DNA from: J054 sp964613615
Lineage (GTDB): Bacteria; Pseudomonadota; Gammaproteobacteria; Steroidobacterales; GCA-2729495
Length of the DNA: 31,067 bases
NCBI GenBank assembly: GCA_964613615.1
Contig: CAZTIB010000194.1
Location: 1-31,067, forward strand
Direction of reading: 5' to 3'
In this document: piece after piece, positions 17,129-24,105 of the stretch
Numbering within the stretch: position 1 is the stretch's first letter
Layout: the number at the start of each line of letters is the position of its first letter
Translations under genes and position numbers: made by a program
Notes under the pieces: model-generated
Seen by the model: only the letters and a program-made list of their open reading frames with translations
Told to the model about the DNA's origin: nothing
Database searches by the model: none

Positions 17129-18268
17129 ATGATTGAGCAGTACATGGCCCTCGCCCTCCAGCCGGTAATGCGGGGCGCACATCAGCGCTCTGAAATCACG
17201 CGGAATCTCGATCACATTACCGAACTGGCCCGCGCAGCCATCTGGCTTACGGCCATCGACCTGCCCGTGCGGCTGATCGCAATACCCGAGGGCGCGCTGC
17301 AGGGCTTCACCGACGAGATCTTCGACTGGGACCACGTGGACTACGTGCACCGCATGGCCATCGATATCCCCGGACCGGAAACGCAGTACCTCGGTGACCT
17401 GGCCAAAGATCTGAACACTTTCATCATTGCGCAGGCGAAGGCCAGGCACCCTGAATTCCCTGACCGCTTTTTCAACTGCGCCTTCGTGGTCGACCCACGC
17501 GGCGAGGTGATTCACACCCACTACAAGCTGCAGGTGTTCGCGCGCGAACATTCCACGGTGCCGCACGATGTCTGGGACAAGTGGGTGGAACTCTATGGCG
17601 ACGGACTGGATGCTTTCTTCCCGGTGACGGACACCGAGATAGGCCGCATCGGCTGCATCATCTGTATGGAAGGCAGCTACCCGGAAACCGCCCGGGGCCT
17701 GGCGATGAACGGCGCAGAAATCGTGTACCGGCCGAGCTACCCGGAACCCTACGTGGCCAACGGGCTGTGGGAAGTGCAGAACCGCTCCCGCGCGCTGGAC
17801 AACACCATGTACGTGATTGCGCCGAACCCGGCGGCCTATCTGCCCATGCCCGATTCCCAATTCCCGCTGGACACCTTCGGCGGCAACTCGATGCTCGTGG
17901 ACTACCAGGGCCAGATCGTCTCGAACCACGAGGCCGGCGGCGGTGCGTCTTACGCCGGCGGCATTATCGACATCGAGGCATTGCGCCAGTATCGCGCCCG
18001 GTCATTGTGGGGCAACTGGCTGAAAGACCTGCGCACCGAGCAGTACCGGCTGATCTACGACCGGCCCATCTATGAGAAGAATCGCTGCCTGGAGCAACCG
18101 CCGCTGAAACACGCCGACAACGATCGCATCGTGCACGCAGCTGTGGACCGGATGGTGGAACGCGATATCTACAAGCGTCCAGCGTATATGGATAAAGAGG
18201 AAGACGCGCAGAAACGCCCGGATCAGGCAGCCGACGCACCGGCCTCACGCAAAGTCAGCTCCGGCTAA
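17129..18268 (+). CDS. Carbon-nitrogen hydrolase (nitrilase superfamily, amidase-like)
   Basis: A 379-residue member of the nitrilase superfamily with the Glu-Lys-Cys triad: Glu54 (IAIPEGALQGF), Lys133 (HTHYKLQVF) and Cys179 (GCIICMEGSYPE). The ICxE...PE context is that of amidases and carbamoyl hydrolases rather than true nitrilases, which have CWEH. It would release ammonia from an amide. The start at 17129 follows GAGG at a suitable distance; a GTG three codons earlier is less likely. The last 80 residues are a hydrophilic, Lys/Asp-rich extension beyond the usual domain. It closes the plus-strand run and its stop overlaps that of the convergent alpha/beta hydrolase by 4 bp. Confidence 0.88.
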   Translation: MIEQYMALALQPVMRGAHQRSEITRNLDHITELARAAIWLTAIDLPVRLIAIPEGALQGFTDEIFDWDHVDYVHRMAIDIPGPETQYLGDLAKDLNTFIIAQAKARHPEFPDRFFNCAFVVDPRGEVIHTHYKLQVFAREHSTVPHDVWDKWVELYGDGLDAFFPVTDTEIGRIGCIICMEGSYPETARGLAMNGAEIVYRPSYPEPYVANGLWEVQNRSRALDNTMYVIAPNPAAYLPMPDSQFPLDTFGGNSMLVDYQGQIVSNHEAGGGASYAGGIIDIEALRQYRARSLWGNWLKDLRTEQYRLIYDRPIYEKNRCLEQPPLKHADNDRIVHAAVDRMVERDIYKRPAYMDKEEDAQKRPDQAADAPASRKVSSG

Positions 18269-19056
18269 GTCCGCGCATCCTCCAGCCGTGCAGACAGCCA
18301 CGCTTCGATCAGGCTCGCGGTGGCTTCGGCATCCTGATCGACCAGCAGGCTGTGACTGCGGCCTGGAAAGCGCTGGAAATCGGCGTCCAGTCGCCCGGCC
18401 AGCGCCTGTGCGCGATCTGCCGGCACCAGGCTGTCCTCACCACCCACCAGCACCAATGCCGGCGCGCTGATGGCATCCAGGTTCACCGCTACCGCAGCTT
18501 TACCTGTGGCTTCGGCGACGCAGCGCGGTGATTCGGCACACAGCAGTTCGTAATAACCACGAGCGTCCGCTTCCGCTACGCCGCCGAAAAACATCTGCTG
18601 CGCCAACTCGAAAGGCGGCGGCCCCCAGGGGCTGGCCGGATCCACGTCGAAGGGCACTTCCGGATTGCCGATTTCCTCGGGGAGCACCGGGGCCAGCAAA
18701 GCCAGCGCGGCCACGGGATTCCCTTCGGCATACTTCAGGCAGGCCAGGCCACCCATGCTGTGCCCCACCAGCGCCGGCACGCGCCCGGCGCGTTCCGCCA
18801 CGATGCCGATCTCCTCGGCCACGTCGGCGATGCCGCGCTTGATGAAGACTTCGGTCGGCAAGTCATCCGACTCGTGATGCCCGAACCAGTCCAGCGCGTG
18901 GCACTCCCAGCCCGCGGCGCTCAACACCGGCAGGTAGCGGTGCCAGTTCCAGCTGCCGTGCAGGCCCCCGTGCACGAAAATCAACGGCGGCTTTGACGCC
19001 TGCGCCGGCGGCCCGGCGTGCTGCACATGAACCCCCTTGACGCGGTATTGGTCCAT
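18265..19056 (-). CDS. Alpha/beta hydrolase
   Basis: A 263-residue serine hydrolase. The oxyanion region is FVHGGLHGSWNW (27-38), the nucleophile elbow is VGHSMGGL with Ser100, an Asp lies in VLVGGEDSLVP and the catalytic His in GRSHSLLV. The start at 19056 is chosen because upstream in-frame sequence belongs to the aldoxime dehydratase gene in another frame. It lies 11 bp after that gene, so the two form an operon. Hydroxynitrile lyases share this fold, but their GxSCGG elbow and His-Lys pair are absent, so an esterase or amide/thioester hydrolase is more likely. Its exact role beside aldoxime/nitrile metabolism is unknown. Confidence 0.87.
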   Translation of the reverse strand: MDQYRVKGVHVQHAGPPAQASKPPLIFVHGGLHGSWNWHRYLPVLSAAGWECHALDWFGHHESDDLPTEVFIKRGIADVAEEIGIVAERAGRVPALVGHSMGGLACLKYAEGNPVAALALLAPVLPEEIGNPEVPFDVDPASPWGPPPFELAQQMFFGGVAEADARGYYELLCAESPRCVAEATGKAAVAVNLDAISAPALVLVGGEDSLVPADRAQALAGRLDADFQRFPGRSHSLLVDQDAEATASLIEAWLSARLEDART

Positions 19057-19067
19057 CACCCACGAGC

Positions 19068-20072
19068 CTACAGGGGCCGGCCCGGGAAGAAGCGCAGGAA
19101 ACCGGTTTGCGGATGACAGTTGGAATACTCGATGTAGCTGCAGCCGGCCGGGACCACGTAGACCTCGTGGCCAAGCACGATCTGGATGTCGAGCTGGTAG
19201 CGTTCCGCGAAGCCGCTCATGCCGTTCAGAATAGCGTGATGCGTGGGATGCTCGTGGGCCCACCGTTCCAGGTCTTCCAGACCCAGGAACCACGCCAGGG
19301 TCTGCGTCTGAATCTGCGCGTCCGGATCGAGCATTTCCACCAGCCGCGCTCCCACACAATTGGCCTCGCGCGCGTTGTCGCGCAGGTATTCCACCCCTGC
19401 CCGGTAGACCGGCATCATGCTGGCGAGAAAATCTGCCTGCTGTTCTTCGTCACACTCTTCCCAGCCCTGCACCGTGCGAATGAAACAGGCATTGTCCGGC
19501 AGGTCCACCGCCAGTCGGCGACCGAAGGTGTCCTGCGCCAGGTCGACAGCCGGCAGGCCACGCAATGCGCCGGGCAGCCCTTGATCCTCTGCGGCCGGGA
19601 TCCGGTCACGCATGGAACCAAAGTAGCCGTGATACTCGTCCAGGTGCACCGGGCACTGATCGGCCAGGCCCCAGCTGGGATCGGCATTGCTGTAGGAGGT
19701 TTCCAGTTGCGGGATCGGACAGGTAAGCGCCTCGATCCAGAGACCCACCGACTGGAGTTCGTCGGCCCACGACACTACATCCGCCCGCACCCGCCAGGCC
19801 TCGAAATCTGCCTGCCGGCGCCAGTAGCCCACCACGATGTCGTTGCGATAGCCCTGGGTATCGACATGACTGCAACGCTCCCAGCGCCACGGTGCGCTGT
19901 CGCCCGACAGGCACTGTTCTATGGCGGATTGCAGGCTCGCCACCTCGGCAGGTTTTGCGTCGGCCGGGTACTGCAGCGCAAGCTGGGCGAGGGTCATGTC
20001 GGGCTGCAAGTTGAACAGCTTGCACGTGAAGGCGGGATACGGCGGTTCGAAATCGGGTGGCCGGAGTTTCAT
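19068..20072 (-). CDS. oxd: Heme-containing aldoxime dehydratase (phenylacetaldoxime dehydratase family)
   Basis: A 334-residue heme lyase that dehydrates aldoximes to nitriles. Family landmarks are GYFGSMRDRIP (149-159; includes a catalytic Arg in characterised enzymes), FIRTVQGWEEC (198-207), LERWAHEHPTHHAIL (268-282; expected proximal heme His) and GHEVYVVP (301-308; His302 fits the catalytic distal His), then YIEYSNCHPQTGFLRFF. Most known members read IRSGQDW in the second block, where the Ser is catalytic; here it is Thr200, which may alter rate or specificity. The gene is divergent from a true nitrilase, the classic aldoxime-nitrile pathway pairing. The Shine-Dalgarno is weak. Cytoplasmic. 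Family call strong. Confidence 0.88.
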   Translation of the reverse strand: MKLRPPDFEPPYPAFTCKLFNLQPDMTLAQLALQYPADAKPAEVASLQSAIEQCLSGDSAPWRWERCSHVDTQGYRNDIVVGYWRRQADFEAWRVRADVVSWADELQSVGLWIEALTCPIPQLETSYSNADPSWGLADQCPVHLDEYHGYFGSMRDRIPAAEDQGLPGALRGLPAVDLAQDTFGRRLAVDLPDNACFIRTVQGWEECDEEQQADFLASMMPVYRAGVEYLRDNAREANCVGARLVEMLDPDAQIQTQTLAWFLGLEDLERWAHEHPTHHAILNGMSGFAERYQLDIQIVLGHEVYVVPAGCSYIEYSNCHPQTGFLRFFPGRPL

Positions 20073-20243
20073 GGCGTCGCGGGCGAGAAATCTTGAACGC
20101 AGAGCGGATGTATTTCGTAGTCCCGGACGCTAGCGGAACCGGCACTGCCTCGCAAGCGGGCCACCGGCGTCATACCCGACAATCGCCCCACGCCCGGTTT
20201 GCTAACATGCGTGCAGCGCGTCGAACGCCCGGGAGAGAAACCA
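20073..20243. promoter_or_regulatory. Divergent promoter region of aldoxime dehydratase and nitrilase
   Basis: A 171-bp gap between oppositely directed genes that act in consecutive steps. It must contain promoters in both directions. No clear consensus or dyad was found, and no regulator gene is adjacent, unlike many described aldoxime-nitrile clusters. Confidence 0.5.
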
Positions 20244-21242
20244 ATGGCCAGAACACAATTCAAGGTCGCGGCCGTGCAAGCGGTGCCGGTCTTCATGGAC
20301 CTGGCGGGTTCCGTGGAGAAAACCATTGCACTGATCGGCGAGGCCGCCGACAACGGTGCGGCGCTGGTGGCCTTCAGTGAAGCCTGGATTCCGGGTTTTC
20401 CGTTCTGGGTGTTCGTCAACGCGCCGTTCCAGGCCATGCCGCACTTTGCAGCGTATAAGAAGAATTCCCTGGCCGTAGACAGCGATGAAATGCGCGCGAT
20501 ACAGGACGCCGCGCAGGAACAGGGCATTCACGTGGCCCTGGGTTTCAGCGAGCTCGGCGATGACAGCCTGTACCTGGCCCAGGCGCTGATCGATGACCAG
20601 GGCCAATTCGTCTTTGTCCGCCGGAAGCTGAAGCCCACGATGGCGGAACGCATGGTCTTCGGCGAAGGCGATGGCTCCGACCTCGTAGTCGCCGCCACTG
20701 ACATCGGGCGCATCGGCGCGCTTTGCTGCTGGGAACACCTGGGACCGCTGAACAAGTTTGCGCTGTACGCCCAGCGCGAACAGATTCACTTTGCCGCGTG
20801 GCCTAGCTTCGGGCTGGATCAGGACGCGGTCTACGCCTTCGGCCACGAAGTGAACAATGCGGCGAGCAAGATCTACGCGGTGGAAGGCCAGTGTTTCGTG
20901 CTGGCGCCCTGCGCCGTTACGGACGATGCCCTGTTAACGGCCATTGCCGGCAGCGCCGAAGCGGCCGCGCCGTTCCAGACCGGCGGCGGCTACACGATGA
21001 TCTACGGCCCGGACGGCCGCGAGCTTGCTACGCCCCTCGGTGAGCACAAAGAAGGCATCGTTTACGCCGACATCGACCTCGCAATGATCGACATGGCGAA
21101 GATTGCATACGACCCGAACGGCCACTACGCACGGCCCGACGTGGTCAGGTTATGGATTAACGACGAGCCAATGGCGCCAGTGCAGCGCGCGTACAACTTT
21201 TCCGACGAGCTGGACGACGCTGAGGAAGACGACGCCGACTAG
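20244..21242 (+). CDS. Nitrilase
   Basis: A 332-residue true nitrilase, hydrolysing a nitrile to the carboxylic acid and ammonia. The triad is visible: Glu46 in AFSEAWIPGFPFWVF, Lys in RRKLKPTMAERMVFGEGDGS (residues 126-145) and Cys162 in ALCCWEHLGPL. The KLKPT..ER..(W/F)GEGDGS and CWEH blocks are specific to nitrilases and cyanide hydratases rather than amidases. The start at 20244 follows GGGAGAG at 7 bp; earlier in-frame starts lack an RBS. The C-terminal 20 residues are acidic (DDAEEDDAD), as in many nitrilases whose tails are variable. It faces the aldoxime dehydratase gene, whose nitrile product is its probable substrate. Confidence 0.94.
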   Translation: MARTQFKVAAVQAVPVFMDLAGSVEKTIALIGEAADNGAALVAFSEAWIPGFPFWVFVNAPFQAMPHFAAYKKNSLAVDSDEMRAIQDAAQEQGIHVALGFSELGDDSLYLAQALIDDQGQFVFVRRKLKPTMAERMVFGEGDGSDLVVAATDIGRIGALCCWEHLGPLNKFALYAQREQIHFAAWPSFGLDQDAVYAFGHEVNNAASKIYAVEGQCFVLAPCAVTDDALLTAIAGSAEAAAPFQTGGGYTMIYGPDGRELATPLGEHKEGIVYADIDLAMIDMAKIAYDPNGHYARPDVVRLWINDEPMAPVQRAYNFSDELDDAEEDDAD

Positions 21243-21344
21243 CCGACCGGAGTCTTCAGACTGCACTGCCTATCCGTACCACCGGCGTCCAGCAGCGGCG
21301 GAGAATTCGGCCACAGACTCGCTGCGCGTCAGCTTCAGGTGTGC

Positions 21345-21911
21345 CTAAAGTCGGCGCGCCCAGCCCAGCAAGGCAAGCCCGGATGCAAACAGGACCGCTG
21401 CTGCGGGTATCGGCACGACCTGGATACTGAAAACGGTCGAGCCCTGATAGTCACCTCCGCCACCCCCGGCACCATCGCCGCTGATTCCCGCGGCCAGAAG
21501 GTCGACGGAGCCGAGCGTGCTGGGCGCCGTCCAGATGAAATCCCAGCTAACCGAGTCTCCTGAAAACGCCTTGGGACTTGTATTAACAATTTGACCGCTG
21601 TCGATCCCCGTCAACGGATCGTCCGCAGCCAGGGCGCCGTTGTCAGCGAATACATTCAAACCACCCTCGACCGCAGGTCCGCCTGTAATCACCAGCGTTA
21701 GAGTGTGGGTACTGTCGACTGGCACCTCGGCGGGGCCGGTAATGGATATTTGCGGCACTGTGCCACCGCTATGGCACGGCAAACAACTCTCGCCATCGCT
21801 GACGTAGCCACCTGGAAAACCGTAGGCGGCCGAGAAAAATACCGGGCCAAACAGCAAGCCACTCAGGGCCAGCGCGATCGTTCTAAAGGTAACGGGTTGC
21901 CTCTTATTCAT
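21345..21911 (-). CDS. Exported choice-of-anchor protein with CxxCH motif and PEP-CTERM-type tail
   Basis: A 188-residue secreted protein. Residues 1-30 are a signal peptide (MNKRQPVTFR then a hydrophobic stretch ending SAAYG). CLPCHSGG follows (Cys43, Cys46, His47), a possible c-type heme site; this GFPGG...C..CHSG opening is typical of choice-of-anchor V/reelin-like proteins. The middle is beta-rich and glycine-rich (GDGAGGGGGDY). The last 23 residues, VPIPAAAVLFASGLALLGWARRL, are a PEP-CTERM-like exosortase sorting signal of the gammaproteobacterial kind. It should be processed and anchored at or released from the cell surface. The start ATG follows GAGG at about 10 bp. Function unknown. 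Confidence 0.8.
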   Translation of the reverse strand: MNKRQPVTFRTIALALSGLLFGPVFFSAAYGFPGGYVSDGESCLPCHSGGTVPQISITGPAEVPVDSTHTLTLVITGGPAVEGGLNVFADNGALAADDPLTGIDSGQIVNTSPKAFSGDSVSWDFIWTAPSTLGSVDLLAAGISGDGAGGGGGDYQGSTVFSIQVVPIPAAAVLFASGLALLGWARRL

Positions 21912-21990
21912 TTTTACTTAGCCTCACCAAATAAAGACGCACCACTCCAAATCTTCCTTCCCCCTGCTTCACCGATTTCTGGCAAGCAAT

Positions 21991-22026
21991 AAAAAACGCA
22001 ACGACCCCGCGAGGGATCTATTGCGT
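21991..22026 (-). terminator. Rho-independent terminator, minus strand
   Basis: Read on the minus strand, ACGCAA (22026-22021) pairs with TTGCGT (22001-21996) around an inner CCC/GGG stem, followed directly by six Ts. It would stop minus-strand transcription before the choice-of-anchor gene. Confidence 0.75.
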
Positions 22027-22059
22027 CACTGGCGCATGTTTAGCAGATTCGGAGCGGAA

Positions 22060-22224
22060 ATGTCAACGAAACGGCCTGATGTTGCAGCGCGGACCCTGCC
22101 TCCGTGCAGCACTTCAACAGATCACCGGAACATCGACAATGGGTGGCAGCAAGCCATCTGCTGCGTTGCCGCATTCGGCCTCGCGCTGATCTGGATCCGA
22201 TGGCTTGCCGTGGTCCGACCCTGA
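22060..22224 (+). CDS. Possible small single-pass membrane protein (54 aa)
   Basis: An ATG with GGAG 5 bp upstream opens a 54-codon frame: a polar N-terminus (MSTKRPDVAART) and a C-terminal hydrophobic helix (AICCVAAFGLALIWIRW). It ends about 95 bp before a strong plus-strand terminator, which suits a short transcript. I do not recognise the sequence. Short length makes chance possible. Confidence 0.4.
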   Translation: MSTKRPDVAARTLPPCSTSTDHRNIDNGWQQAICCVAAFGLALIWIRWLAVVRP

Positions 22225-22318
22225 TTGCTTAACCCTGATCGCGCATTAAGTTCAGCAGTCTAGTGTGATCGGCTTCATGGCACTGATGCACGCGTCTTAC
22301 TAAACTGCATTTTCTGCT

Positions 22319-22375
22319 GGGGCGCCCACGACAATTAAAGTCTCGATTCGAGCTAGGCGTGGGCGCCCCCTTTTT
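22319..22375 (+). terminator. Rho-independent terminator, plus strand, long loop
   Basis: GGGGCGCCCACG (22319-22330) pairs perfectly with CGTGGGCGCCCC (22358-22369), followed by C and five Ts. The 12-bp stem is very strong; the 27-nt loop is long for a terminator and contains the dyad CTCGATTCGAG. Confidence 0.75.
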
Positions 22376-22517
22376 CCTCCCTTATCCGCCCGCTTCCGGC
22401 CATTGGCGGCCCGTCATGGATGGTCATTTGCGCGATCATGCGCGGAGTCATTCAGGCGCGCCGAATCGTTCGCGCCAGGGGGGCCGGAGCGCAGTCTTCT
22501 AGCCGCCGTTGACGACG
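22376..22517. other. Non-coding stretch
   Basis: Nothing recognisable between the plus-strand terminator and the minus-strand exported-protein gene; with 22225-22318 the stretch without a gene is about 290 bp. Confidence 0.5.
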
Positions 22518-22910
22518 CTAGCGGTAGCGCCAGAGGAAGCCAACCCCGACCCCGCCGCCGACGCGGCGTGTCCACCGGAATTCGCTATCCGAGTAGTCGT
22601 CCGGGCTGTCCAGACTCAGCAAAACGTTGCCACCACCTGCAACCAGGCGAGCCTGGCTCATTGGCCCGGCTAATTCGCCCGGCTCGGTAATTCCATCGCT
22701 GCCCGTCCAACGATATGCCTCGGGATACGAAGAGCCTGACATCAGCCTGCCTTCTGCAGAGCCGAAGCTTGCGGCGTCGAAGAACTCCTGAGTGGATAGA
22801 TACCGCATGTCAATCCTGGAGGACGGCAGGTCAACTGCCGGCGCGACCCTTGATTCAACGATCCCAATAGATGCCAGGCTCAAAACGAGAGGCAAAACAA
22901 CCGGCGTCAT
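22518..22910 (-). CDS. Small exported protein of unknown function
   Basis: A 130-residue product starting at the ATG at 22910. Residues 1-25 (MTPVVLPLVLSLASIG then VESRVAPA) look like the hydrophobic core and cleavage region of a signal peptide but lack the usual basic N-terminus. The remainder is Ser/Gly/Asp-rich, with MRYLSTQEFFDAASFGSAEG and a glycine-rich, aromatic-ending C-terminus (VGVGFLWRYR). I do not recognise a family. The frame is open further upstream, but the only good ribosome-binding site there drives a different frame (22954-22907) whose stop overlaps this start as ATGA. Translation coupling or a frameshift are both possible. Confidence 0.55.
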   Translation of the reverse strand: MTPVVLPLVLSLASIGIVESRVAPAVDLPSSRIDMRYLSTQEFFDAASFGSAEGRLMSGSSYPEAYRWTGSDGITEPGELAGPMSQARLVAGGGNVLLSLDSPDDYSDSEFRWTRRVGGGVGVGFLWRYR

Positions 22911-22954
22911 CGGTTCACCCTGGTCAACGCGCAAAGTTTGTAGTTCATAGGCAT
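22907..22954 (-). CDS. 15-codon leader reading frame overlapping the next start (ATGA)
   Basis: A short frame, MPMNYKLCALTRVNR-stop, has the best Shine-Dalgarno in the area (GAGGGAG 5 bp before ATG). Its TGA overlaps the ATG of the 130-residue exported protein. It would either couple translation to that gene, or be the real N-terminus separated by a one-base shift, because its Lys and two Arg would complete the signal peptide. Confidence 0.45.
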   Translation of the reverse strand: MPMNYKLCALTRVNR

Positions 22955-23044
22955 TTGCTCCCTCTCTTTCGCCTGCGACACGTTCAAATCCACATACAAA
23001 GCATATCGACCAAGCAAAAAAGGACAATTCGGACAAAGCCGAAT

Positions 23045-23071
23045 TGACACGTGTACAAATACACACTGTCA
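23045..23071. promoter_or_regulatory. Operator-like inverted repeat
   Basis: TGACA at one end and TGTCA at the other, with nested GTGT-ACAAAT-ACAC, form a hyphenated dyad with one base of asymmetry. It lies about 90 bp upstream of the small exported-protein transcript and could bind a dimeric regulator. No regulator is in the window. Confidence 0.35.
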
Positions 23072-23325
23072 GGAAACAGGAATTTCGCTGATACAGGAGC
23101 GGCTGCCAAAGCAATTAGCGCGATCACGCATCGCGCGACAGCGAGAGTTGTCTTTTAAGGTCGACTGAAACGCGCGCAACAAATGGACTGGCGTTCACGA
23201 AGCCAGCATCGGGAGCCCGCTTCGGCGGGTTGCCGTTCGCATTGTAAGTGGGGGTGCGCGGGGTCGGACCAAGCCAAATTGCTGATTCCATTCTGTCCTG
23301 CCGCTGTTTTAGGCCGGTATGCGCC

Positions 23326-23549
23326 CTTGACCAATAGTTTTCGGTCCCAAAAACAAGCGCCTGGCCGACAGCCGCGATTCGGGATGTAGCAGCCTGACGA
23401 CCTGGGCTTTGTGGGCGGCGGCATTCGGCCTCTCGTTCATCGCCACAGTGCCACTGCACATCATGCACAAGCAGATCCCGTCGATGCTCAGCGAGGCAGT
23501 CACGCTATACATCCTGGCCTACGGTTCGTGGGCGATGTTCGTGCCCTGA
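23326..23549 (+). pseudogene. Hydrophobic reading frame without a credible start
   Basis: This frame ends LAYGSWAMFVP-stop and includes a membrane-helix-like WALWAAAFGLSFIATVPLHI. It is bounded upstream by a stop and has no ATG or GTG with a ribosome-binding site before the helix. The word AAFGL and the surrounding DNA resemble the tail of the 22060-22224 product. It may be a decayed copy of a small membrane protein, a protein with a rare start, or chance. Confidence 0.3.
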
Positions 23550-23669
23550 TTCCGGGGACCGTCCACGTATCTGTTGTGAGTCATGTGAATTGTCGCCGGA
23601 ACTGCCCGGAATTTGCATAGGTTAGAATTGTTCTTCGGGCGTGAGCCCAGCGGTTTGCAAGACACCATC

Positions 23670-24068
23670 ATGAATCGCTCCACTACGATTATATTTAGCA
23701 TATTGTGTGTGGTTGGCTGCGCGCCAACCGAAGAACCGAAGGTGTTACCGCAAGGCGAAGTTGCTGCGGGCATGGACGATTCCGCGTTGGCCGTCAATGA
23801 GCGGCTCTCGCTGGGTCGGGATACGTACGTCGCGGCCTGCGCAGCGTGTCACGATGAGGGCAGAGATGGGGCACCCGAGCTCGGTGACCCTGAGGCGTGG
23901 TCAGCCCGTTCGCCGTTGTGGGAGTCAGTGCTGGCGGCGCATGCGAAAGCCGGGTATCTACAGATGCCTGCGAAGGGCGGCCATACAGAATTGTCCGACG
24001 AAGCAGTTGCGGCGGCAGTCGAATACCTGGTGACCTGGAGCCAGCCCGACCGACCACCATCGGAATAA
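23670..24068 (+). CDS. Class I c-type cytochrome lipoprotein
   Basis: A 132-residue electron carrier. The N-terminus MNRSTTIIFSILCVVGC is a lipoprotein signal with lipobox VVGC (Cys17), so it is expected to be tethered to a membrane facing the periplasm. CAACH at 57-61 binds heme covalently; Met99 in AGYLQMPAKGG is the likely sixth ligand, as in the cytochrome c5 family. The closing helix AVAAAVEYLVTWS is typical. An earlier in-frame ATG is possible but would bury the signal sequence. A donor or acceptor partner is not evident; the choice-of-anchor CxxCH protein lies about 1.8 kb to the left. Confidence 0.85.
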   Translation: MNRSTTIIFSILCVVGCAPTEEPKVLPQGEVAAGMDDSALAVNERLSLGRDTYVAACAACHDEGRDGAPELGDPEAWSARSPLWESVLAAHAKAGYLQMPAKGGHTELSDEAVAAAVEYLVTWSQPDRPPSE

Positions 24069-24105
24069 CCATTAGCTATTCGGAAACTTCGCGACGGGTC
24101 TAAAC

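Larger units (their letters stand above)
22955..23669. other. 715-bp gene-poor stretch with dyads and a broken hydrophobic frame
   Basis: Contains an operator-like dyad (23045-23071), a 7-bp stem GCGCGAT/ATCGCGC (23118-23136), and a plus-strand frame without a good start (about 23326-23549) listed separately. Other reading frames here are low-complexity or poorly composed and are not supported as genes. Confidence 0.5.

Noticed and set aside
18265..19056. Hydroxynitrile lyase, given the neighbouring nitrile genes
   Set aside because: The elbow is GHSMGG and the catalytic His is followed by Ser, as in ordinary hydrolases, so the lyase signature is missing.
23124..23468. A 114-codon minus-strand frame in the gene-poor stretch
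   Set aside because: Polar, poorly composed sequence without a start signal; no support as a gene.
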